Positions 1 through 9,394 of a DNA stretch of 64,000 nt are shown in pieces. This stretch comes from Udeniomyces pyricola (lineage: Eukaryota > Basidiomycota > Tremellomycetes > Cystofilobasidiales > Mrakiaceae): contig BCIK01000002.1 of NCBI GenBank assembly GCA_039545295.1, forward strand, positions 878,841 through 942,840. Reading direction: 5' to 3'. The position numbers and the translations under genes were made by a program. The notes under the pieces are model-generated. The model worked only from the letters and a program-made list of their open reading frames with translations, did no database searches and was not told where the DNA came from. Each line of letters begins with the position of its first letter. Positions within the stretch are counted from its first letter, which is position 1.

Positions 1-393
1 ACTTCCTGGCGCTTCTACTCCCTCCCTCTTTCGATCGTCATGATTTCTCCAGGTACATACCATGCTGATTGATGACTGCGTGCCTAGCTCATGCCATGTC
101 CAAGACAACGACTGCTTCCTTTGATCTCTGCATGCATGCATCCAAACATCAGTTACAATTGGCGATAGTCTCATGAAGCAGTCCATTTGTTCGGTGGTAA
201 TACCATCCACTGTACGTACGTAAACGGACATGTTCATACATCGCCTCAAATACACTATTACACCGTCTCAAACATATTACACAATGAAAAAGTTGAAAAC
301 AAGAACAAAGGAAAGGAAACCAGCCACTTATGGATCGGAGAAGGCCGCCATCTCGTGCTCATTACCATCAGCAGCCCTCTGGGCGACACGAGC
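1..393. other. Intergenic, 3' flank of the NmrA-like gene
   Basis: No supported gene. The open frames here overlap the end of the minus-strand NmrA-like gene or begin with non-ATG codons. It probably holds the 3' UTR of that gene. A short ACGTACGTA-type palindrome lies near 213-222, with no assigned role. Confidence 0.5.
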
Positions 394-2049
394 TCAGGCC
401 AAGATTTTGCTCCAGTCAGCCTCTTTGACAAACTGCTTCCAGGTGTGAGGCTGATATCCGTCAGGAAGGATCTTTCGGCTGGCTCCCAAGTCCTTGCCGC
501 CGTAGTCTTGTTGAGGAAAACACAAAGACCATGGAGTTCGGCTTGTCAGTACCCATTCAAGCCTCCATTCGGCCGGTATCATCCGCTCACAAGATCTCGA
601 GCCAATGCAAAGGCGAGCTTACATCCAAACTCCTCAATGTATTGCATCATCTGGGTCAGGTCTTCGCCTGCCATCTGCTGGAAGCTTGAGGGGTCGATGG
701 CGTTGAGCTTGACGGTCTTGCCGGTGGCTGAGTGCAGAAGTCACATGCCGGGATGGAGGACGGTTATCTTAGTAAGCGAGAACATGCAGATTGGGCGGCA
801 ACAACAAACAATACAGAGAGAAGAGCCGGTACGGACCTTTGGAAATAATCTCGACGAGATCGTTGACAGAGAGCTGATCGCCGCAGGCGTGAATGTCCGT
901 GCCGGCTTCGACGTTGTTCTCGATGGCGCCGCGGACGAAAGCACCATAGTCACGGCCGAGATGAATCATTGAGAAGATAGCCTCGCCTTTGATTGGGAGG
1001 GTGTAGGCAAAAGAGCCATCGTCTTGCTGCGAGGTCGTGATGGACATCAGAGGGAGCAATCAAAATCGAGGGTAAGCGCGATGAAATACAACAATCAGCC
1101 AGGACATACATGATCAGCGGCTGGACCCGGTCCAACTTATATGCTCTGCCTGCAACGAGGTTTGCAAGCCACTCGAAAGCTTCGAGCTTTCAACTCCAAG
1201 CTCCGCAGCTGTAACAACGAACGGCAACCGAATAAGGGGGAACTTGCCTTCCTTGGGGCCAGCTGGCCCAAAAAGTTTTCGTCATACATAGCTGCTTGAA
1301 CCCCGACGACGGGAACACCCTTGGCCCTGGCTCGCTGGATGATCTCATCCTTGGAGACAAAGTGGCGGACGCCTGTGAATCTACATATGAGAAAAAAGAC
1401 GGCGCGAATCGAGGTAAGAACCAAAACAAGAACAAATCAAGAGTCGACATCTCAAGAGTGGTGTCAAGAAAGAAAAATTGAAGAGAATTCTACTGACTTG
1501 CCATCCGAGATCTTGCTTGCATTCTCGAGCGAGGAGAAAAAGATTTTCTTGACGCCCGCTTGATGGGCCGCATCAATCACGCGGTTACCTTGCGCAATCT
1601 CGGCCTCTTCTCCAGCCTCCCAGAAGTTTGTAACGAGCTGGCAGGACACCAGACCAAGAAACAAAAGAAGGTAAGCCGTTCAAATAGATCCAATGTTAGG
1701 GTTAGTCAAGGTCCGAAGGATATATATATAAATGTAAAACAGAGGTTGACCTTAATCATCAGCCTTTGGGAAGCAAGGATGACATGATGAGTCAATCACT
1801 CACAAATACGTAGTCCTGGCCCGAGACGACCTTCTGCACGTCAGCATCGTTCCCGAGGTCGGCCTTGACAACGTCGATGCCCTTGCTTTCAAGAGCCTTG
1901 GCGTTGGGCTTGGACGGATCTCGGGTGACGGCGCGGATCTTGTAAGGCTTGTCACTGGAGAGAAGATGGGTGATGACGCTGCCACCTTGGAGGCCGGTTG
2001 CGCCAAATACGGTGATGGAAGGGGCAGAGTTAGATTGAGAGGCGACCAT
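394..2049 (-). CDS. NmrA-like NAD(P)-binding family protein (HSCARG-like)
   Basis: Atypical short-chain dehydrogenase fold of the NmrA/HSCARG family, which usually binds NADP(H) as a redox sensor or acts as an NAD(P)H-dependent reductase. Six exons read as 1804-2049, 1498-1637, 1248-1380, 837-1026, 623-727 and 394-506. They sum to 927 nt, or 308 residues, the usual family length. The dinucleotide-binding loop FGATGLQGGSV lies at about residues 14-24, followed by a first beta-alpha unit ending in AVTRDPS. Later family-like blocks are KKIFFSSLENAS, NFLGQLAPRKQDDGS and HLGRDYGAFV. The third intron needs a GC donor. The ATG at 2049 is the only sensible start. It is divergent from the CsbD-like gene with about 1 kb between. 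Substrate and regulatory role are unknown. Confidence 0.88.
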
Positions 2050-3049
2050 GTTGTGAAGAATGTGGAAGGTAGGCGAGGAGGACGATAGGGGAGTGGTTGA
2101 ATTGGTTGCAAAGGGAGGAGTAGGTCGACGTGGCAGAAGTGATCAATTGGGAGACGGTCAAGGTTGAAGGTTGAAGAAGAAAGGCCAATGATGCGTCGTT
2201 TTCTGTTTTTATTTTCTGTATGTTGACATGCTGACGAACCCGTGGCTTCCTGCCGCTCGGGAAGGTACATCGTGGTGATGCCTGCAATGTCCTTCTCGCA
2301 CACTACGGCTCGCACGCTTGGCGAGCATGATCCGACGGATCTTTTCGATCTTGCATTGTAATACGTTTGCTCATCGCCGAGGGTCGGGAACGGAACCTAG
2401 CCAACATAAGAACCAGCTGCGATTCGCAACTCTGCAACGTGCAACGGTGATCGATACATGAGATGTGAGATCAAGATGTGATCATCTGATGAATCGATGA
2501 TGAGTCAATAAGATCCTTGGTCGATTAGGTAAGCTCGCGCGGGACCATCGGCCATCGACCACAATCGAATATGATATCGAATATCGACCGACGACCATCG
2601 GTCATGCAAGGTCACGCTGTGTCATTGATAGCTTCAGTTGGACCGGCGTTATATATATACGTACTTGCTAGCCATCTGCATCACCAGTCATCCGTTGGCA
2701 GAGCATTAAGCAGTTAGCACTAGTTTAGCCTGATATACATCGACGTGCATGTGATCCTTGCGTGGTCTAGGGCGATACATGCATGTGCACAAGTCGAATA
2801 TATAAACATGATATCTACCTGATGCATGATGGTCGATTGGAGCGCTGACGTAATGTCGTCGACCTGACACGTCCCACGTCAGAGCTGGAGCTTGGAGCTT
2901 AGCTCATGAAGATGTTCCCTTCTTTAATTGCGTGGCGTTGTAGGTCAATCGACCTTCAATCGCCCTCATCTCTCTTTGACCCACACCCCCACGTCCAGCC
3001 TACTTTATATACCCTTACAACCTCATCTCATCCCACCCCCACACACAAA
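2050..3049. promoter_or_regulatory. Shared divergent promoter region
   Basis: One kilobase between the NmrA-like gene (-) and the CsbD-like gene (+). It contains several ATCGA/GATCGA-rich stretches (2490-2640), a TATA-like run at 2650-2660, and TTTATATA at about 3003-3010, some 40 nt before the plus-strand ATG. The minus-strand leader is pyrimidine-rich. No coding frame is supported. Confidence 0.4.
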
Positions 3050-3908
3050 ATGACTGACCAGATCGCCGCCCACGCCGAATGTTTGTCCTCGGCCTCCATC
3101 AAAGCCTATTCTAGTGAAACCCGCTGTCGTAGCTTACACCTACACGTTTTACTGTTCTTCCCTCTCACCACCCTTTTCGTACAAACAGACATCAAGGCCG
3201 CCGCTGTCGAGACTATCGGAACCGTCACTGGATCTGAAGAGGTGAGGAACTCCCTTCGTTGAACCCGTCCATAATCCCTAAACAGCTTCAGGCAATGGGT
3301 CGGATGGGTCTTTTGAAGGAATCGTTTGGGGGAGCGACGTTGAGTCTTGCAATCATCAACATGCTCAACATCACTGTTGTTTTCTCTTTGACTCTGTGAT
3401 CCGTTCCGTTTCTTCCCATAGTGGACCAAGTCCGGAGAGGAGCAAAAGGCTGCTGCCATCGTATGTCACTTGGTCTCTTTCCTCCCATCCCTTGCTTTAG
3501 CCACCAACCCCACCCCACTCCACCTTGTTCCTTTGCCATGACCACTCCTTTGACGCATTGGATCGCTGGACGCGATGTCACTACCGCCAATCTCCATGCA
3601 TGTCATTTTCCCGTATTGATATCCCCCGTTACGATTCTCGGGTCTTACTTTACCGTCCCATTTAGGACCACATGCACGCTCTTCACGATTCTGCTCCTCC
3701 TCCGGATCAAAACAGCCTGCTCGGCTCCATCGAAGCCAAAGCGGGTTCCCTTGTCGGCTGCGAAGGCATGGTCGACGAGGGCGCTCAGAGGCAAACCGGA
3801 ACTAGCGCTGCCTCGGCAGCGAGCGATGTGACTGCTCCGACACCTGCTGGCTTTGGATCGGCTGAGGGTCGAGGCCTGGGTGGAGAGGAGACCAAGAAGC
3901 TCGTCTGA
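3050..3908 (+). CDS. CsbD-like small protein, similar to mismatched base pair/cruciform DNA recognition protein Hmp1
   Basis: Small hydrophilic CsbD-type protein. Fungal members are annotated after Ustilago maydis Hmp1, a cruciform DNA-binding protein. Exons 3050-3080, 3189-3241, 3422-3460 and 3666-3908 give 366 nt, or 121 residues, with phases that join cleanly. The repeat-like motifs ETIGTVTGSEEWTKSGEEQK (about residues 18-37) and LLGSIEAKAGSLVGCEGM are the family signature. The C-terminus is Ala/Gly-rich and ends ETKKLV. The start ATG follows ACACACAAA. The first intron has an unusual GTTTGT donor; the others are GTGAGG and GTATGT. Whether this protein binds DNA or is a general stress protein cannot be told from sequence. 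Confidence 0.8.
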
Positions 3909-4531
3909 GGGGAGAATTGATCGTTTCTTTCTTGTATCGATTATATGTCGTGTTGTAGAGAGTCATCGGTCGCGAGCAACCGAGGCGTGGTTTACGCTGA
4001 TGCAGCTTAGGACGTGGGTGTCGTCGGGAACTATGACGCGTTATCGGACTAAGCGGAAGAAGGCTGACTTTGATCAGCTCTGACCAATACCACTTTTGGC
4101 GTTGTCGTTTGGCAACCGGACTCATCCTTGATGTTCGCAACAAGACTGTAAGTTACGTGTGCACTCCATACGTATACTGCGCTGCATTCGGTACTCCTTC
4201 GTATGAACTTCGCCATCTGGGATACATATATATGTATATGTATATCATATTGTATGTAAGTATCGGCGCTCAAACGTTTGATAACGCTCAAAAGATTGAC
4301 ATTGGACCCGCATGAAATCTTCCAATGTTTCTCAAGGCAATCAAATTCAGTCAAGCAGAACCAAATACTGTCTCGGTTTATGTACCGGATGAATCACTTG
4401 CGCTAACAAAACGAGCTACCTTCTCCTCCTTCCTCAATCTCCTTCTCACGTCTACTCATCCCCAAAAATACGTCTATTGCTTCTCTCTCCTTTTCTTCCA
4501 GACAAGAGCGAAACGAGAACGATGCATTCTA
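3909..4531. other. Convergent intergenic region
   Basis: Lies between the ends of the CsbD-like gene and the AC19 gene. It holds their 3' UTRs and a TATATATGTATATGTATAT run at about 4226-4245. No further gene is supported. Confidence 0.5.
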
Positions 4532-6010
4532 TCACTCTTCCATCGGGACGCCCGCGACAGCACCGGCTTCTCTGCTGGCCGCCTTGTCTCGAACGGCTTC
4601 CTCGACGGCCGCACGGACATCGACGTCTTCTATGCGTCGGATATCGTCGTTACTATTTTAAAATAAAAAAAAAACATGGGAAGGGGGGGGGGGGTTTCGA
4701 AGAAAGACAAAAAAGACAAAAGTAAAGCAAGGGCAGAGGTTGAGTCCCACCAGTGTTTCCGGATGCAAAGGGAAACCGAAGGGCACGTTTTTAGAGGAAA
4801 AAGGGGGAGAGTGTCCCGTCAGCGTCTTTGATTCCTTCTCTGTTTGGACAATGTGAGCAGCTCGAAAGAGTTGAACAGGACGAGGAATAGGTATCTCAAG
4901 ACTGACGCTAGCGAAGAATCGTAGGAGGCCTTGACGGTGTTGAGGAGGTCACGAAGGTCGGCCAGAGCTTGAAGGAGGCAGGTGAGAGCTGAGCGGGAGC
5001 CTGGAGAAACCCACCCCATGGAAGAGGAGCGTTTTGGACGCGGGTTAGTTTAATTCCAGGTGTGTGCGGTGGACGTGATGATAGAGGTGTAGGTTGAATA
5101 GGAAGAGGGGCGCCAGGTGGTGCATGACGCGGGTGTCAAGGATTTAAAGGAGTCAGTCCGAATTTAGAAAGCACCAGAGAATCAAGAAGACGCGTAGTCG
5201 TTCATGTTGAACATGAAGGGTAGAATGAATTAAAACAAGCCAATCAAGACGCGTGCGTGTTCGTATTAGAGCCACAAGGAAAGAAAGAGTATGCAAGTTA
5301 TCAACATGGTGGTCCCTTTCAAGAACAAGCGAGGAACGCATGTATGCGCGACGCGTGCAGGGCTTTGCTCCCCCAGTAACCCGCCTTACGCACCGTACAT
5401 CTGAATACGGAGATGGAATTTGGTTTCTGATGGATGGGGCATGCTGTTAAATGGATCCATAAAGTCGAGAGACGCTCAGTATATGTTCAGGATACGGTGT
5501 GGATTGCGAAGGGCAGGGGAGGGAAGAAGTAGAAGGGGAATCATGTGAGAATTGGTGAATCAGCTAACCTGTATCCGCAAAACTCAACGTCCGGGCTGAA
5601 CCAAAGCAGAGGTTGAGAATCAAGAGGAGTGGATACGTTTGTTAGCATGGTTAGGGGAGGTGCGTGTTCGACAGACGGACAGATTGAGCAGGAGAGGTAT
5701 GGGTCGAGCCGGACAACATACTTCTTCATGATCATCCAACGAAGAGCGTTACCGAGGGTGTGGTCTTCATCCTTGATGCTGAACGTAGCCGCCGAGAGAT
5801 CAGCTGCAGCTCCAGGAAGCTACATGAGGGAACCAGCAACGTTAGCCATCGAGAAGGAGCTTGGGGCAAGACACGAAGGGCGACGGCTCAATGCGAAGCC
5901 GAGGCAAGCAGTTGTAGAGGATGTCGGACGATGCATACGATTTGAACCTTCTCCTTGTCGTAAGCGACTTCAGTCTCTTCGGTCATGTCGGCGTAGCCTT
6001 CGGAAGCCAT
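4532..6010 (-). CDS. RPC19: DNA-directed RNA polymerases I and III subunit AC19 (RPAC2)
   Basis: Alpha-like small subunit shared by RNA polymerases I and III. It pairs with AC40 in the assembly platform in the nucleus/nucleolus. Six exons (5939-6010, 5722-5819, 5569-5595, 5394-5443, 4907-5000, 4532-4652) sum to 462 nt, or 153 residues, close to the yeast protein. The diagnostic core EDHTLGNALRWMIMK is followed by NPDVEFCGYSMPHPSE and FHLRIQMYG, then the C-terminal helix ALADLRDLLNTVKASY. Exon 3 is only 27 nt and encodes most of PDVEFCGY. The last intron (4653-4906) contains an A-run and a G-run. Ignoring it would give a false C-terminus stopping at 4819; the real tail is acidic/Ala-rich, ending AGVPMEE. 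The start follows a clean ATG. Very likely essential. Confidence 0.93.
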
Positions 6011-7291
6011 GATGATGAGTTAATTCTTAGCGGCGAAGAGGATGGGTCGAGGGTTGAGTGGGGGCGTAGAGAATAGCAAGTGGTGTATGATGGGACGGGT
6101 CAGTGAGTTTTGGAGAAGCTGAATCAGGAATCAAGCAGGACTCGGCCAGAGATGCTGCAAGGCTGTGTGGCAGGTAGAGCTGTGTTGCGAGCGCACGACC
6201 GACGCCCGAGACTGTTTGTTCTCGATCATGGCTTTGATCATCAAGTCACATGATCATCGATCTCAACATCGTCTACACGTGATACGCCCCGAGGATGGAC
6301 GTATAGTTCCTGCCAGTTGACATGCAGTGAGCGGCGCCGGAGGAGAACACGTAGAACTAACATGTAGCAGCTGCCAGGTTGAAAAGGCGGCGCTTTGAGG
6401 TTTGAGGTTTGAGCTTTGAGCTTTGCCGGTTGCCTCTGACGATCTGATCGAGCTCTCACAGTTTACCTCGATCCCCATCATCAACCTCGTGACGGCTTCA
6501 TCTTCATGTTTTGCCTTTACGCACCTTTTGTCACTCTCCCCATTCACTCTCACTCTCTCTCTCTCTTAACACCACACCCAACCTTAAATTATCAGCATTC
6601 CGTCCCGCACAGCTTCTTTCGCAGAACGCTACCTGATTTCGCCCCTGCGGCCTGCAGGCTGCATGTCGGCTCACTGGCACAACTGGATTTCTTTCTGACC
6701 AGCTTCAGCTATCATCACACTACACATTGGCGGGACGTCTCGACCCAACGGCATCAACGAGTCCGTGCAGGACTGAGCACTTCAAGGCCCGCATGACATG
6801 AGACTGTGCCGTCGTATGAATCGGCAGGAGGGAACGATTAACGAAGCGAGGCTGGCTCGGGCAAGAAAAACGAGCGGTGAGCTCGCAGCACCGGGCCGCA
6901 GCGCTGCTTTGTCTCGCAGCTCTCAAACCGCAAGTTACAGCTAACAATTAACAAGGCCTCGCTTTGCCTCGCGTCATCATCAGTCATACCGGCTTATCTC
7001 CTCCCCCTCGCCTCTCGTTCCCTGTCTATCCTCGGCCGCAAACCTGCAGCAATGACGATTTCGATCTCGCAACTGGCCGCACAGCATGCCTTCGCCGCCA
7101 CCCGCCCCCTTGCTCAACTTTTCCCATAAAAGCCGGGCCGAATCCTGCTTTTCTTCTTGCTGTCATCCACCCAATCCCCTCTCCCTCACCCCCTTCCATT
7201 CACTTCATTCCACCCTATCATCCTTCATTCCCTCACACCGTCCCCTCTTCAATCAACGCCTCTTCCCACTCGCTCATCGTTAACAGACCCC
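6011..7291. promoter_or_regulatory. Divergent intergenic region with CT-rich leader
   Basis: 1.3 kb between AC19 (-) and the repeat protein (+). It contains a (CT)n stretch at about 6545-6566, repeated TTTGAGGTTTGAGCTTTGAGC units at about 6393-6424, and a long pyrimidine-rich leader (7140-7290) typical of fungal promoters. No coding exon is supported. Confidence 0.4.
6393..6424. repeat. Short TTTGAGS direct repeats
   Basis: Four to five tandem copies of a 7-nt unit read as TTTGAGG/TTTGAGC in the AC19 upstream region. Function unknown. Confidence 0.5.
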
Positions 7292-8683
7292 ATGTCGGAT
7301 ACATTCGAAAAGATTGACGTTCCCTCCAGCACCGAGCCTGCTGCCTCTGCCGACATCCCTCTCGCCACCGAGCCTAACCTCGTCCCCCAAATCGACGAGC
7401 ACAAGGACGACGTAGACGTAGAGTCTTCCATCTCTACCGTAAGTGGTTGTTGTTTCTCGGTCACCCCCTTGACTCCCCCTGGTCTTGACCTTCCCGCTGA
7501 TTTCGTGCATCTAGCTAACGCCTTGCTTGTGCTTGCCGCCCTCTTCTTCCAGGATGACGACGAACGCCTCTCTCATTCACTCGGAGCCGATCTCTCCCAC
7601 GTCATCGACGACTTAGCCCATTCGTCCGCCCTTGCGACTCTCCTCACCCGAGCCCACGATGGCGCTTACACCGACGAGGATCCCGTCGCTGTCGCCATGC
7701 TGCGCGACAGCCTTGGTCGCCTCTCCGACGTTCTCGGCAACCTCAGGGACAACACGGCTGGCTCCGGCGATGCATGGATTGGCGGACCTCAACAAGGAGG
7801 TGGAGGGGGAAGAAGGGGAGACTGGAGGCACCACAGACGACGCCCTCACCCTTACGACGGTCCTCATCCTCACGGCCCACCTCCTCCAGGTCCTCCTCCT
7901 CCTCACGACCGCCCTCCTCATGGTCCCCCTCACGGTCGACACGGTCCCCACGGTCGCCCTCATCATGGTCCTCCCGGCCCTCCCGGTCATCATGGTCCTC
8001 CCGGCCCTCATGGTCCTCCCGGTCCTCATGGTCCACCTGGGCCTCCCCCTCCTCCCCCTCATGATGGTCCTCATGATGGTCCTCATGATGGTCCTCATGA
8101 TGGTCCTCATGGTCCTCCCGGTCCTCATGGTCCACCTGGGCCTCGTGGTCCACCTGGGCCTCCTCCTCCTCCTCCCCCTCCCCCTTCCTTCGAGCCATCT
8201 TCCCACGGCCGACGACACCACCGGGCTGAGCGACGCCGCTCTCCGTCCCCTGGTCCTCATGGTTCTCGACGACACGGTCCTTCAAGCGGAGTGGATGGCC
8301 CCGATTTCCCTTATCCTCCCCCTGGCCACCCACCCTTTTCTCCCGACGACCACCCTTTCCCTCATCACTTTGATCGACGACCCGAGCGTCACCTTTACAA
8401 TTCACACCCAGCTCCTCCCGCTCACTGGCCTCCTCCTTCTCACTGCCCTTTTGGTGCCTATCATGAAGCCCCGGACTACGACTTTGAATATCCCACTCCT
8501 AACTTTGGACGACGAGCTCGACGAGGACCACCACCGCCTCCCTTCCCTGCTCACGGACGCAGGCATCACGGTTTCCCTCACTTTGGACCCCCTCCTCCTC
8601 CTCCTCACCGAGTATACGACTATCCTGCTGTATCTGGCGAGACCGAGCTGGTCGAGGCAATGCGGGACCTGCTTCACGTTTAG
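7292..8683 (+). CDS. Pro/His/Gly-rich protein with collagen-like and HDGP repeats
   Basis: Unrecognised protein. The start is the ATG in CCCCATGTC, after a long CT-rich leader. A GTAAGT...CAG intron at 7439-7552 (114 nt) is in frame and stop-free, so retention would also be translatable. The N-terminal 130 residues are ordinary and acidic, with helices such as DDLAHSSALATLLTRAHDGA and VAMLRDSLGRLSDVLGNL. From about residue 140 the protein becomes Pro/His/Gly-rich, with Gly-X-Y triplets (GPPGPHGPPGPHGPPG), four HDGP units at 8062-8110 and proline runs. The tail has spaced aromatic and RRHH motifs and ends ELVEAMRDLLHV. There is no signal peptide, so it is probably cytoplasmic or nuclear and mostly disordered. 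Function unknown. Confidence 0.72.
   Translation: MSDTFEKIDVPSSTEPAASADIPLATEPNLVPQIDEHKDDVDVESSISTVSGCCFSVTPLTPPGLDLPADFVHLANALLVLAALFFQDDDERLSHSLGADLSHVIDDLAHSSALATLLTRAHDGAYTDEDPVAVAMLRDSLGRLSDVLGNLRDNTAGSGDAWIGGPQQGGGGGRRGDWRHHRRRPHPYDGPHPHGPPPPGPPPPHDRPPHGPPHGRHGPHGRPHHGPPGPPGHHGPPGPHGPPGPHGPPGPPPPPPHDGPHDGPHDGPHDGPHGPPGPHGPPGPRGPPGPPPPPPPPPSFEPSSHGRRHHRAERRRSPSPGPHGSRRHGPSSGVDGPDFPYPPPGHPPFSPDDHPFPHHFDRRPERHLYNSHPAPPAHWPPPSHCPFGAYHEAPDYDFEYPTPNFGRRARRGPPPPPFPAHGRRHHGFPHFGPPPPPPHRVYDYPAVSGETELVEAMRDLLHV
7900..8185 (+). repeat. Coding minisatellite (CCTCATGGT/CCTCATGATGGT units)
   Basis: Degenerate 9- and 12-nt units inside the coding region, including four near-perfect copies of the 12-nt unit at about 8062-8110. 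All units are multiples of three, so copy-number change keeps the frame. Every frame on both strands stays open through it. Confidence 0.85.
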
Positions 8684-9394
8684 GCAACACATGCTGAGGT
8701 GAATCGGCTTTGGCTCGTCTCGTTTTTTCTTCTTTTTCTCCTGATCATAGCGAAGTCATAGCGAAGCCATACTTTGAACTTTGTTTTGCCGCTCTTAGCT
8801 CTTGATATATAGCCACCGGCTCATCGGTTCTTTTCCTTGTATATTTTTCTTTTCTTCTCGCTCTACATACACGAATTTATTTTTTTTGACCAGATGACAA
8901 TGCAACTTGTATAGAATAAATAAATAAACAAAAACAGATTGATCGTTTCTCTCCTGCTCGCGGGCGTGATTGCTCACTCTTCAAACCTTCAGAGCTTGAT
9001 CAGCAGCTTGTTTCCAGCGGTGCTCATCCAACAGCACCGGCTGGCCTGATACGTTGTGTATTTTTGAGCCCTTTGGTATGTTGGCCGTCTTGATGATGAT
9101 TTGATGATGTCGCTAATAATGCACAGCCTCTTATCAAGGCTTTCAGCATTTCCGCCCGGAACGTGGTCCAGTGATCGTCGATCGAAGCTCGACCCTCAAA
9201 ATAGACGCGCCAAGCCCTGGAATCAAATTCCCCGGTGGGTGCGTCATGCCAAGAGTTCAAGGTCGACTCCCCCCACGCCCCGTCCGTCGACCGTCCTTGG
9301 TGCTCGCGTTCTAGCGTTCTCACCATTCACCGCTACCGTCCAACGTTCAGCCCCCCTCTCCATATCTTGTGTGGCCTTTAGACATATCATTTCA
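8684..9394. other. Intergenic region
   Basis: 3' UTR of the repeat protein (AATAAATAAATAAA near 8915-8930) and promoter of the NAPE-PLD-like gene. An in-frame open stretch before 9395 looks like leader sequence rather than protein. Confidence 0.45.

Noticed and set aside
7613..8405. Two 220-residue antisense open frames over the repeat gene
   Set aside because: They are explained by the stop-free repeat units; no independent start or splice evidence. Kept only as an observation, not as genes.
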